From: Acidobacteriota bacterium
Lineage (GTDB): Bacteria; Acidobacteriota; Thermoanaerobaculia; UBA5066; Gp7-AA6
Assembly (NCBI GenBank): GCA_027307335.1
Contig: DAHUXD010000016.1
Span: 1 to 40,371 of the forward strand
DNA: 40,371 nt
Reading direction: 5' to 3'
Under the pieces are notes generated by a model. It saw only the letters and a list, made by a program, of their open reading frames with translations. It was not told the DNA's origin and searched no databases. Below are positions 16,033-23,907 of this stretch, piece after piece. How positions within the stretch are numbered: the first letter of the stretch is position 1; each line of letters opens with the position of its first letter. The translations under genes were made by a program, and so were the position numbers.

Positions 16033-16051
16033 TAGATTGCGCCCCCGGAGG
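16033..16051 (+). promoter_or_regulatory. -10-like box and strong ribosome binding site of the P5C dehydrogenase gene
   Basis: TAGATT (16033-16038) is followed by GGAGG (16047-16051), 8 nt before the GTG at 16060. The Shine-Dalgarno sequence supports GTG as the true start. Confidence 0.5.
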
Positions 16052-16059
16052 TCTCGAGA

Positions 16060-17607
16060 GTGCTTCCCGAATTTCGCAACGAGCCGTTCACGGACTTCTC
16101 GGTCGAGGGCAACCGCAGCGCGTTCAAGACGGCGCTCGCGCAGGTCGAGAAGCGCCTCCCGATCCAGGGCAGCAACCGCATCGGCGGCAAGGGCTTCGGC
16201 GCCTCGAAGCACTTCGAATCCGTCAATCCCTGCGACTTCCGGCAGGTGATCGGGCGATTCCCCGAGGGCACGCCCGCCGACGCCGAACGCGCCATCGAGG
16301 CCGCCACGAAGGCGTTCCCGTCGTGGAGCCGGCTCCCCGCGGCCGAGCGCGCGGCGTTCGTGCTGCGGGTCGCCGCGATCCTCCGCCGCCGCAAGCACGA
16401 GTTCTCCGCGATGATGGTCCTCGAGGAGGCGAAGGCCTGGTCCGAGGCCGACGCCGACACGGCCGAGGCGATCGACTTCTGCGAGTTCTACGCCCGCGAG
16501 ATGGAGCGGCTCGACCTGCCGCAACCCCTCACGCCGTACCCCGGCGAGGAGAACGAGCTCCGGCACATCCCGCTCGGCGTCTGCGTCGTCATCCCGCCGT
16601 GGAACTTCCCGCTCGCGATCCTCTGCGGCATGACGACCGCCGCGCTCGTCGCCGGCAACACGGTCGTGCTGAAGCCCTCCTCCGACGCCGCCGGCATCGC
16701 CACGATGTTCTTCGACGCGTGCGAGGAGGCGGGCGTGCCCGACGGCGTCCTCAACTTCCTGACCGGCGGCGGCTCGACGGTCGGAAACGCCCTCGTCGAG
16801 AGCCCGAAGTCGCGCCTGATCGCCTTCACGGGTTCCCGCGACGTCGGGATCCAGATCAGCGAGAAAGCGGGACGCGTCGTGCCCGGACAGATCTGGATCA
16901 AGCGCGCCATCCTCGAGATGGGCGGCAAGGACTTCATCCTCGTCGACGAGACCGCCGACCTCGAGGACGCCGCGAACGGCATCGTGTCGGCGGCCTTCGG
17001 CTTCCAGGGCCAGAAGTGCTCGGCCTGCTCTCGGCTGATCGTGCACCGGAAGGTGCACGCCGATCTCCTCGAGCGCGTCGTCGAGAAAACGCGCGCCCTG
17101 ACGGTCGGCGACGTGCGCGATCCGAAGAACGTCGTGGGCGCCGTCATCAACGCGCGAGCGCAGAAGACGATCCTCGACTACGTCGCGGTCGGAAAGAAGG
17201 AGGGCCGCGTCGTCGCCGGCGGCAAGGCCGGCCCGAAGCAGGGCTACTTCGTGATGCCGACGATCGTCGACGGCGTTCGCCCGAAGGCGCGCCTCGCCTG
17301 CGAGGAGATCTTCGGCCCGGTGCTCGCCGTCCTGAAGGTGCGGAGCTTCGAGGAGGGCGTCGCGGTGGCGAACGACAGCGAGTACGGGCTGACCGGCTCG
17401 CTCTACTCCCGCGACCGCGAGCGCCTGCTCGCCGGCAAGCGCGATCTCCACGTCGGCAACCTCTACCTGAATCGCAAGTGCACGGGCGCGCTCGTGGGCG
17501 TCCACCCGTTCGGCGGCTTCAACATGTCCGGCACGGACTCCAAGGCGGGCGGCCGCGAGTACCTGTATCTGTTCACGCAGCAGAAGGCGATCTCGGAGAA
17601 GCTCTGA
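16060..17607 (+). CDS. L-glutamate gamma-semialdehyde (1-pyrroline-5-carboxylate) dehydrogenase
   Basis: 515 residues, starting at GTG. This is the aldehyde dehydrogenase superfamily in its RocA/PutA form: P-P-W-N-F-P-L-A, N-T-V-V-L-K-P-S-S-D, F-T-G-S-R-D-V-G, L-E-M-G-G-K-D with the general-base Glu, and G-Q-K-C-S-A-C-S-R with the catalytic Cys. The enzyme oxidises P5C semialdehyde to glutamate with NAD+, the second step of proline breakdown. The typical N-terminal extension of about 40 residues before the ALDH core is present. No proline dehydrogenase lies within the window. Confidence 0.9.
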   Translation: MLPEFRNEPFTDFSVEGNRSAFKTALAQVEKRLPIQGSNRIGGKGFGASKHFESVNPCDFRQVIGRFPEGTPADAERAIEAATKAFPSWSRLPAAERAAFVLRVAAILRRRKHEFSAMMVLEEAKAWSEADADTAEAIDFCEFYAREMERLDLPQPLTPYPGEENELRHIPLGVCVVIPPWNFPLAILCGMTTAALVAGNTVVLKPSSDAAGIATMFFDACEEAGVPDGVLNFLTGGGSTVGNALVESPKSRLIAFTGSRDVGIQISEKAGRVVPGQIWIKRAILEMGGKDFILVDETADLEDAANGIVSAAFGFQGQKCSACSRLIVHRKVHADLLERVVEKTRALTVGDVRDPKNVVGAVINARAQKTILDYVAVGKKEGRVVAGGKAGPKQGYFVMPTIVDGVRPKARLACEEIFGPVLAVLKVRSFEEGVAVANDSEYGLTGSLYSRDRERLLAGKRDLHVGNLYLNRKCTGALVGVHPFGGFNMSGTDSKAGGREYLYLFTQQKAISEKL

Positions 17608-17694
17608 GCTCGCGGCGAGAGAACGCCGCGTCGGAGGCGGGACCGAGCGAAGCGAGGACCCGGCTCCGAAGAAGGAAAAACGGAGGAGGCGAAC

Positions 17695-17874
17695 ATGTTC
17701 CGACTGCTCGGAATCCTGGTCTTCGTCCTCGACATCATCGCGATCGTGTCGATCCTCAAGAGCTCGGCGGACGGCACCACGAAGATCCTCTGGATGCTCC
17801 TCGTGATCCTTCTCCCCTTCATCGGCATGATCCTGTACTTCGCGATGGGACCCGGCCGCCGTTCCGTGGTCTAG
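17695..17874 (+). CDS. PLDc_N-like small membrane protein
   Basis: 59 residues with a good GGAGGAGG ribosome binding site 5-6 nt before the ATG. Two hydrophobic helices (I-L-V-F-V-L-D-I-I-A-I-V-S-I-L and I-L-W-M-L-L-V-I-L-L-P-F-I-G-M-I-L-Y-F) match the PLDc_N pattern, in which a K-x-L-W-x-x-x-V-x-x-x-P-x-x-G-x-x-x-Y-F core is typical. The function of stand-alone copies is unknown. The gene is 87 nt after the P5C dehydrogenase and 7 nt before the aminotransferase. Confidence 0.75.
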   Translation: MFRLLGILVFVLDIIAIVSILKSSADGTTKILWMLLVILLPFIGMILYFAMGPGRRSVV

Positions 17875-17881
17875 GCCGGCG

Positions 17882-19072
17882 ATGAGCGACGGTTCCTTTC
17901 CCCGACCCGCGCGGCGCTTCGACAGCGTCGGCTTCTCGGAGATCGTCCGCGTCCGGAATCGCGTGATGGAGCTCCTCGCCGCCGGGCAGAAGGTGTGGCG
18001 GTTCGAGGGCGGCGAGCCGTACATGAACACGCCCGACGCGGTGAAGGCCGGCATGACGGAGGCCCTCGCCCGCAATCAGACCCGGTACGCGCCGTCCTCG
18101 GGGATTCCCGAGCTGCGGAAGGCGATCCTCTCCAAGGTGCGCGACCGCAACGGCATCCCGGCGGACGACGAGAGTCCCGTCGTCGTCAACGGCGGCATGC
18201 ACGGGCTCTTCGCGGCGTTCGCGACCCTGCTCGAGCCCGGCGACGAATGCCTGATGCTGTCGCCGTACTGGACGCCGATCGTCGACCTCATCGCGTACCA
18301 CGAGGCGAAGGCGGTGCTCGTGCCCACGGAAGAGGCCCGCCGCGACGGGCTCGCCGCGGCGTTCGCGCGGCGGGTCACGCCGAAGACCAAGGTCCTCTAC
18401 TGGAACAACCCCGCCAACCCCACCGGCGACGTTTTCTCGCGCGCCGAGACCGAGGCGGCCGCATCGTTCGCCCGCGACCGAGGCCTCGCCGTCATCTCCG
18501 ACGAGGCCTACGAGGACCTCGTCTACGAGGGCGAGCCGACGACCGCGATCGCGTCGCTGCCGGGCATGTACGAGCGCACGATCACCGCGTACACGCTGTC
18601 GAAGAGCTACTCGATGACGGGCTGGCGCCTCGGCTACGTGATCGCACCGAAGCACTACCAGTCTCCGGTCAAGACCGTGATCCTCTACTCGACCAACGGC
18701 GTCTCGACGCCGACGCAGTGGGCCGCGGTCGAGGCGCTCGCCCGCGGCACCGAGTACGCGGCGGGCTGGAAGGCAGGCTACCGCGCGCGGCGGGACCGAC
18801 TCGTCGCGGGACTCCAGGCGGCGGGCTTCGGGATCGAGCCGCCGCGCGCCGCGCTGTACCTCTTCCCGAAGCTGCCGGCGTGGCTCCCGCAGGACTCGCG
18901 CCAGGCGGCGCGCACGCTCCTCGACGAGGCGAAGATCGCGACCGTGCCCGGCGTCGTCTTCGGCCCCCACGGCGAGGGCCACCTGCGCTTCTCGTTCTCG
19001 GTCCCGGAGCAGATGATCGCCGGCGGCGTCGAGGCGCTCGCCGCGTTCGCATCCGCCGCGGCCGGCCGCTGA
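17882..19072 (+). CDS. PLP-dependent class I/II aminotransferase
   Basis: 396 residues. Fold-type I signatures: N-N-P-A-N-P-T-G, S-D-E-A-Y-E-D-L-V-Y, and the PLP-lysine motif S-K-S-Y-S-M-T-G-W-R-L-G-Y. The C-terminal L-R-F-S-F-S-V-P supplies the expected carboxylate-binding Arg. It resembles the aspartate/aromatic aminotransferase group, but the substrate cannot be fixed. It starts 7 nt after the small PLDc_N gene, so the two probably share a transcript with the upstream P5C dehydrogenase. Another aminotransferase of a different subgroup lies at 21543-22739. Confidence 0.88.
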   Translation: MSDGSFPRPARRFDSVGFSEIVRVRNRVMELLAAGQKVWRFEGGEPYMNTPDAVKAGMTEALARNQTRYAPSSGIPELRKAILSKVRDRNGIPADDESPVVVNGGMHGLFAAFATLLEPGDECLMLSPYWTPIVDLIAYHEAKAVLVPTEEARRDGLAAAFARRVTPKTKVLYWNNPANPTGDVFSRAETEAAASFARDRGLAVISDEAYEDLVYEGEPTTAIASLPGMYERTITAYTLSKSYSMTGWRLGYVIAPKHYQSPVKTVILYSTNGVSTPTQWAAVEALARGTEYAAGWKAGYRARRDRLVAGLQAAGFGIEPPRAALYLFPKLPAWLPQDSRQAARTLLDEAKIATVPGVVFGPHGEGHLRFSFSVPEQMIAGGVEALAAFASAAAGR

Positions 19073-19374
19073 AGCGCGCCGGCGCGCGCGCCGGCGGCCC
19101 GACTTGAGCAACCGCCGAGCAGGTCAACTCGGGCCGCGGGAGCGCGCCGAGCGTCCACACGAATCGAGTCGGCGCCCGAGCCGAAAGCTGATGTGATCGG
19201 ATCTTTCCCGCTCCCGGCTCGTCGACGACCATCCCAGGGTCGGCCCCTGGCGGCCGAGCCGACAGAACAGGCGGGTGCGAGATGACCAGTCCAGCACTCC
19301 GGATCCGATCGCCCTTCCCTCGTCCCCGCGTTCAGACTTCAGGCTCCATGAGGCGTCGCCTGGGGAGGACTGCC
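19073..19374. other. Intergenic region with a long inverted repeat
   Basis: This 302-bp stretch holds no convincing gene. Its main feature is a 13-bp inverted repeat with one mismatch: CGGCCCGACTTGA at 19095-19107 against TCAACTCGGGCCG at 19124-19136, around a 16-nt loop. It directly follows a GC-rich GGCGCGCGCGCCGG run. No T-run follows, so a factor-dependent terminator or a protein-binding site are both possible. GGGGAGGA at 19362-19369 is the ribosome binding site of the next gene. Confidence 0.5.
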
Positions 19375-19910
19375 ATGAAGCGAAGCATCATCATTCTCGC
19401 GACCCTTTCGGCACTGTTGGGAACCGCGACCCTGACCGGGCAGACGGTCGCCACCGGCGAGGCCGTCGTCTCGGAAAACGAATACCGCTCGCCCATGACT
19501 CTCGAGATGCCGTTCGTCCTGGCCGATCCTGCCCGGTGGAATGACAAGTGGTCGGCCGACACCGACTACGCAGACCTGGCGAAGTACTGCTGCGAGAGGG
19601 TCTTCGTCGAGTCTCTCAGGATGCGGGCGCGGAGGGTGGCCGGCGACGCCGTGGCGATCACGATCAAGACGAAGCTCAGAAACCCGAACGGAAATCACGA
19701 CAAGCGCGTCTTTCTCACCGTCGAGCTGCAGAACGATGGCGTCGCGGTCGGGATGTCGCGCCGAAGCGCCCCGCTCCCGCCGTCGACAAGGGAATCGATC
19801 TCGAGGAAAGCGACTCCTCGACGAAGACGACCGTCCTCACCGTACGGGCGGATGCTCTCAAGCCCACGACGGTCCTCAAGATCACGATGTCTCTACGGAA
19901 CGAGGACTGA
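19375..19910 (+). pseudogene. Secreted protein of unknown function, interrupted by a 1-base frameshift
   Basis: The first frame starts at ATG 19375 after GGGGAGGA, with a signal peptide (M-K-R-S-I-I-I-L-A-T-L-S-A-L-L-G...). It stays protein-like through F-L-T-V-E-L-Q-N-D-G-V-A-V-G, then turns into Arg/Ser-rich nonsense. The frame one base earlier continues sensibly as D-V-A-P-K-R-P-A-P-A-V-D-K-G-I-D-L-E-E to L-R-N-E-D and a TGA at 19910. Restoring one G in the GGG at 19750-19752 joins the halves into a 178-residue protein. Either the assembly lost a base in a homopolymer or the gene is newly broken. Without repair the first frame runs to 19956 (193 aa). No family is recognised. Confidence 0.7.
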
Positions 19911-20053
19911 ACGACGACGCGCACGACCCGCCACGATGCGACCTCTTCGGGGATGAAAGCCCTCGAACCTCGGCGCGGCCGAGCGGCCTCGGAGCCGCTT
20001 CGACGGGCCGTTCAGGCTTGCCGACGGATCGCGGTAGAGGCCGCCCGGTCCGT

Positions 20054-20716
20054 TCAGAACCGGAACGTCGCTCCCGCGCGCACGTCCACCTGCTGGAGGT
20101 AGCGGTCGCCGGTGTTCCAGCAGCCGCCGTAGTCGAAGCAGAGATCCGTGCCGTTGCCGGTGTTGTACAGGAACATCGGCGTGTAATGCGCCTCGGCGCG
20201 CCACCCGACGTGGTCGCTCGGATATCCCTTCACTCCCAGCGAGATGCCCGGCGTGAACTTGACGGTCTCGCCGACGTCTCCCGTCGTGTTCAGAACGGTC
20301 GCGCCGAGGAGAAGCTCGAAGTACAGGCGCACGCGTGCCTCGGGTTCGGACAGGTAGGCCATGATGCCGGCCTGAAACTCGTGCATGCCGATGTCGAAAC
20401 CGGCGCCGGCCCCTCCGGGAGCGCCGGACACGGGGGTCGCCGGCGCGCTCGCGTAGCTGTAGTTGATCTCCGTCTCGAAAGTCGGATTCAGGTTGTAGCC
20501 GAGGCTGAAGGCGAACGTGTAGGTGTTGTCCACCTCGATCCTCGGGACGTCGACGTCGCCCAGCGGGTGCAGGGTTCCCTCGAAGCGATAACCGCCGAGG
20601 ACCGCCGCCTCCCACCTCGGCCAGCGCTCCGGCGCAGGCGCTTCCTGAGCGGCCGCGTTCCGGAACACGAGGAGCAGCGCCACGAGCGCGAACGACCACC
20701 GAACGACTCCGCGCAT
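20054..20716 (-). CDS. Outer-membrane beta-barrel-type protein
   Basis: 220 residues with a signal peptide ending A-A-A-Q near residue 24. The rest is alternating amphipathic strands rich in aromatic residues and Gly (G-G-Y-R-F-E-G, Y-T-F-A-F-S-L-G-Y-N-L, G-I-M-A-Y-L-S). The terminal residues A-G-A-T-F-R-F end in Phe, the usual signal for barrel insertion. Size and pattern fit an 8-stranded OmpA/OmpW-like barrel. Two cysteines in C-F-D-Y-G-G-C may form a loop disulfide. It follows the nitrilase gene by 59 nt on the same strand. Confidence 0.7.
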   Translation of the reverse strand: MRGVVRWSFALVALLLVFRNAAAQEAPAPERWPRWEAAVLGGYRFEGTLHPLGDVDVPRIEVDNTYTFAFSLGYNLNPTFETEINYSYASAPATPVSGAPGGAGAGFDIGMHEFQAGIMAYLSEPEARVRLYFELLLGATVLNTTGDVGETVKFTPGISLGVKGYPSDHVGWRAEAHYTPMFLYNTGNGTDLCFDYGGCWNTGDRYLQQVDVRAGATFRF

Positions 20717-20746
20717 CCTCGGGACCAGCGTCGCGCAGGAACCGGG

Positions 20747-20765
20747 CGAACGCCAGATGCGTTCG
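20747..20765. other. Hairpin between the nitrilase and barrel genes
   Basis: CGAACGC (20747-20753) pairs perfectly with GCGTTCG (20759-20765) around a 5-nt loop. It lies 10 nt past the nitrilase stop and lacks a T-run. It could attenuate readthrough or mark a processing site. Confidence 0.4.
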
Positions 20766-20775
20766 GATCAGGCGG

Positions 20776-21546
20776 CTAGCGCCGGTACGCCTCCGGCCGG
20801 CGGTCGGCCAGCGCCGGGAACTTCTCGCGGGCGTCGCGCACGGCCGCGGGATCGATCTCGGCGTAGAGAATCTCCTCCTTCGCGCCACCCTCCGCAAGCA
20901 CCTCTCCCCAGGGCGACACGACCGCGGAACCGCCGTCGTAGCGGAGCCGACCGCCCTCGCCGACGCGGTTGACCCCGGCGACGTAGCAGAGGTTCTCGAT
21001 CGCGCGGGCGCGCAGGAGCGTCGACCAGTGCGCGCGACGCGCCTCCGGCCAGTTCGCGACGAGCGCGAAGAGATCGGTGTCGTCGGCGGCGAACCGGAAC
21101 GGCTCGGGGAAGCGCAGGTCGTAGCACACGAACGGCGTCACGCGGATTCCTTCGAGCGTCACCGTCACGACCCGATCGCCGCCCGAGTAGACGCGATCCT
21201 CGCCACCGAAGGAGAAGGGATGGATCTTCGCGTACCGCGTCGCATCGCCCTCGGGCGAGGCGAGAATCGCCATGTTGCTCGGCCTTGGCTCGCCGCACTG
21301 CGGGATGCTCGCGAGGACCCAGAGGCCGAGCTCCTGCGCCGCCGCGAGCAGGAACGACTCGGAAGGCCCGCCCCGCGGCTCGGCGATGCGCTCGGCCTCC
21401 ATCGAGAAGCCGGTCGAGAACATTTCCGGCAGAAGCGCGAGACGCGCGCCGGCCCGCGCCGCCCCCTCCAGGTGCCGTCGAGCGCGCCGGTGGTTCTCGG
21501 CCGGGTCCTCCCAGGCGAGGTCCATCTGGATGAGCGCGATCTTCAT
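20776..21546 (-). CDS. Carbon-nitrogen hydrolase, omega-amidase (YafV/Nit2-like) type
   Basis: 256 residues, a single nitrilase domain with the catalytic triad E41 (L-L-P-E-M-F-S-T-G-F), K107 (Y-A-K-I-H-P-F) and C141 (F-V-C-Y-D-L-R-F-P-E). The E-M-F-x-T-G-F and C-Y-D-L-R-F-P forms are typical of omega-amidases, which hydrolyse 2-oxoglutaramate or 2-oxosuccinamate to 2-oxo acids and ammonia. Its ATG overlaps the stop of an upstream aminotransferase (ATGA), a pairing that fits a transaminase/omega-amidase route. Cytosolic. Confidence 0.88.
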   Translation of the reverse strand: MKIALIQMDLAWEDPAENHRRARRHLEGAARAGARLALLPEMFSTGFSMEAERIAEPRGGPSESFLLAAAQELGLWVLASIPQCGEPRPSNMAILASPEGDATRYAKIHPFSFGGEDRVYSGGDRVVTVTLEGIRVTPFVCYDLRFPEPFRFAADDTDLFALVANWPEARRAHWSTLLRARAIENLCYVAGVNRVGEGGRLRYDGGSAVVSPWGEVLAEGGAKEEILYAEIDPAAVRDAREKFPALADRRPEAYRR

Positions 21547-22739
21547 GGTGGCGAAACTTCCCCCCTCACCCCAACCCTCTCCCGGAGGGAGAGGGAGTTG
21601 AGGCGCTCGACCGCCATTCGCAGCGTCTCCTTCTTCTTGCAGAAGGCGAAGCGCACGTACGACCGGCCGTGCTCCGGGTGATCGTAGAAGACGGACGGGG
21701 GGATCGCCGCGACCCCGGCTCGTTCCACGAGGTGCCGCGCGAAGACGCGGTCGTCGTCGAAGCCGAACGGCCGGAAGTCGGCGCAGAGGAAGTACGTACC
21801 CGCGGGCGCCCGGACGCCGAAGCCGACGCGCGAGAGCTCCGCCGCGAGGTAGTCGCGCCGCTCGCGGTAGGCGGCGAGGAGCCCGGTGTAGTACTCGGGA
21901 CCGGCGGACAGCGCGGCGGCCGCGCCGTGCTGCAGCGGCGTGGCCGTGGCGAACGTGATGAACTGGTGCGCGGCGCGGACCGCGGCCGCGAGCTCGGGCG
22001 CCGCGCAGGCCCAGCCGATCTTCCAGCCCGTCAGGGAGAACGTCTTGCCGAAGGACGAGATCGTGATCGTGCGCTCGCGCATGCCGGGCAACGACGCCAT
22101 CGGGACGTGCCGACCGTCGTACACGAGATGCTCGTAGACCTCGTCGGTGATGCAGAGGACGCCGCGCTCGCGGCAGAGACGCGCGATCGTCTCGAGCTCC
22201 TCCCGCGAGAAGACCTTCCCGGTCGGGTTGTGCGGCGTGTTGAGGAGCACCGCGCGCGTCCGGTCGCCGAACGCGGCGGCGAGCGCGGCCGGATCGAACG
22301 CCCAGTCGGGAGAACGCAGCGTCACGACCCGCGGCACCGCGCCGGCCATGCGGACGCTCGCCTTGTAGGAGTCGTAGTACGGCTCGAAGAGGACGACCTC
22401 GTCGCCGGCCTCGCAGACGCCCTGGATCGAGGCGAAGATGGCCTCGGTCGCGCCCGACGTGACCACGATCTCGGAATCCGGCGCGAACTCGAGACTCCAG
22501 TCGCGCCGGTACTTCGCCGACAGCGCGCGATGGATCTCGGGAATTCCGCTCATGCGCGCGTACTGGCCGTGACCGGCGCGGATCGCGGCGATCGCGGCCT
22601 CCTTGACGAACTCCGGTCCGTCGAAGTCGGGAAAGCCCTGCGCCAGGTTGATCGCGCCGTGCTCGTTGGCGAGGCGCGTCATCTCGGTGAAGATCGTCGT
22701 GCCGAACTCCGCGAGCCGGGACGACAGCGCGGGCCGCAT
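21543..22739 (-). CDS. PLP aminotransferase (methionine/glutamine transaminase type)
   Basis: 398 residues from ATG 22739; the frame is open above this, but the TACTAT box 6 nt upstream fits this start. Motifs: I-N-L-A-Q-G-F-P-D-F near the N-terminus, N-T-P-H-N-P-T-G-K, D-E-V-Y-E-H-L-V-Y, and S-F-G-K-T-F-S-L-T-G-W-K-I-G-W with the PLP lysine. These match the KAT/YbdL group, which transaminates methionine, glutamine or kynurenine with 2-oxo acids. The last residues (S-L-S-L-R-E-R-V-G-V-R-G-E) are encoded by a dispersed palindromic repeat, and the stop overlaps the start of the amidase gene. Confidence 0.88.
   Translation of the reverse strand: MRPALSSRLAEFGTTIFTEMTRLANEHGAINLAQGFPDFDGPEFVKEAAIAAIRAGHGQYARMSGIPEIHRALSAKYRRDWSLEFAPDSEIVVTSGATEAIFASIQGVCEAGDEVVLFEPYYDSYKASVRMAGAVPRVVTLRSPDWAFDPAALAAAFGDRTRAVLLNTPHNPTGKVFSREELETIARLCRERGVLCITDEVYEHLVYDGRHVPMASLPGMRERTITISSFGKTFSLTGWKIGWACAAPELAAAVRAAHQFITFATATPLQHGAAAALSAGPEYYTGLLAAYRERRDYLAAELSRVGFGVRAPAGTYFLCADFRPFGFDDDRVFARHLVERAGVAAIPPSVFYDHPEHGRSYVRFAFCKKKETLRMAVERLNSLSLRERVGVRGEVSPP
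21562..21602 (-). repeat. Dispersed palindromic repeat, copy 2 (inside coding sequence)
   Basis: The 9-bp palindrome arms (21575-21583 and 21587-21595), 3-nt loop and CCTCACCCC flank match copy 1 at 244-282 in opposite orientation. Here the element is read through as the C-terminal end of the aminotransferase, 16 nt before the start of the coupled amidase gene. Confidence 0.8.
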
Positions 22740-22745
22740 CGGCGC

Positions 22746-22767
22746 ATAGTATCGGTCTTGATATCCT
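22746..22767. promoter_or_regulatory. Compact divergent promoter region (aminotransferase / trxB)
   Basis: Only 37 bp separate the two start codons. On the minus strand TACTAT (22751-22746) lies 6 nt before the aminotransferase ATG. On the plus strand TATCCT (22762-22767) lies 9 nt before the trxB ATG. Both imply leaderless or nearly leaderless transcripts. The plus-strand box is the weaker match. Confidence 0.4.
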
Positions 22768-22776
22768 CCCGGCGCC

Positions 22777-23727
22777 ATGGCCCCCAACAAGGAGCACTAC
22801 CGGATCGCGATCATCGGTTCGGGTCCCGCCGGCTGGACGGCCGCGCTCTACGCCTCGCGCGCCGAGCTCTTCCCCGTCGTCTTCGAGGGCCCTCAGCCGG
22901 GCGGACAGCTGACGATCACGACCGAGGTCGAGAATTATCCCGGCTTCCGCGACGGGATCCAGGGCCCCGAGCTGATGGAGATCTTCCGGGAGCAGGCGAA
23001 GCGCTTCGGCACCGAGGTCGTCCTCGACACGGTCGTCGACGTGGACTTCACCGGGCACCCGTTCCGCCTGATGCTCGACGGCGGCAGTGCGATCACCGCC
23101 GACGCCGTCATCGTCTCCTCCGGCGCCTCCGCCAAGCTCCTCGGCATCGAGGCCGAGAAGAAGCTGATGGGCCACGGGGTCTCCGCCTGCGCCACGTGCG
23201 ACGGGTTCTTCTTCAAGAACAAGGAGGTCGTCGTGGTCGGCGGGGGCGACACCGCGATGGAGGAGGCCACCTTCCTGACGAAGTTCGCCTCGAAAGTCAC
23301 GGTCGTTCACCGCCGCGAGGAGTTCCGCGCCTCGAGGATCATGCTCGACCGCGCCCGGATGAACCCGAAGATCGCGTGGCGGTTGAACGCCACGATCTCC
23401 GGCATCCAGGGCGGTCCCGGCGGCGTTACGTCGGTCACTCTCGAGGACACGCGGACGGGCGAGAAGTCGCCCTTCCCGACCCAGGGGGTCTTCGTCGCGA
23501 TCGGCCACTCCCCCAATACGGCGGTGTTCCGCGGCAAGCTCGAGTTGAACGACGTCGGCTACGTCCGCGTGAAGCACCCCTCGACCTACACCTCTGTCGA
23601 GGGCGTCTTCGCCGCCGGCGACGTCGCGGACCCCACGTACCGGCAGGCCGTCTCCGCGGCCGGCGAGGGCTGCAAGGCCGCGATCGACGCGGAGCGCTGG
23701 CTCGCGTCCCGCGGCATCCATGGCTGA
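22777..23727 (+). CDS. trxB: Thioredoxin-disulfide reductase
   Basis: 316 residues, the standard length. FAD site G-S-G-P-A-G (14-19), redox pair C138-A-T-C141, NADPH site G-G-G-D-T-A (155-160), and C-terminal [15 protein letters not shown]. It reduces thioredoxin with NADPH in the cytosol. It is divergent from the aminotransferase and its stop overlaps the start of a tiny membrane-protein gene. Confidence 0.95.
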   Translation: MAPNKEHYRIAIIGSGPAGWTAALYASRAELFPVVFEGPQPGGQLTITTEVENYPGFRDGIQGPELMEIFREQAKRFGTEVVLDTVVDVDFTGHPFRLMLDGGSAITADAVIVSSGASAKLLGIEAEKKLMGHGVSACATCDGFFFKNKEVVVVGGGDTAMEEATFLTKFASKVTVVHRREEFRASRIMLDRARMNPKIAWRLNATISGIQGGPGGVTSVTLEDTRTGEKSPFPTQGVFVAIGHSPNTAVFRGKLELNDVGYVRVKHPSTYTSVEGVFAAGDVADPTYRQAVSAAGEGCKAAIDAERWLASRGIHG

Positions 23728-23869
23728 CGGGCAGCCGCCGCCTCCCCCGCGGCCGGAGGACGATCCCCGCCACACACCTTTCCTCGCGATCCTCGCCTAC
23801 GTGCTCGGATTCATGGGAGCGCTGGCGATCCTCGCCTGGATTCTCGCCCGCCTCCTGCGGCACGGCTGA
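23720..23869 (+). CDS. Tiny single-helix membrane protein
   Basis: 49 residues, ATG 23720 inside the end of trxB (overlap 8 nt), TGA at 23867-23869. A Pro-rich N-terminus (P-P-P-P-P-R-P) with acidic residues is followed by one hydrophobic helix ([23 protein letters not shown]) and a basic end. The coupling and coherent helix support it as real, but no family is recognised. Confidence 0.45.
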   Translation: MADGQPPPPPRPEDDPRHTPFLAILAYVLGFMGALAILAWILARLLRHG

Positions 23870-23907
23870 GAACTTCCGCAGCCAGAAGGCCGTACCAACT
23901 CTGTCCC

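Noticed and set aside
15358-18075. Reading the methyltransferase as part of a 905-residue protein
   Set aside because: The upstream part is antisense to the well-supported P5C dehydrogenase gene and lacks any domain; only the last ~215 codons make a methyltransferase.
19095-19136. Rho-independent terminator after the 19072 aminotransferase
   Set aside because: The inverted repeat is good but has a 16-nt loop and no T-run, so it is recorded as an inverted repeat only.
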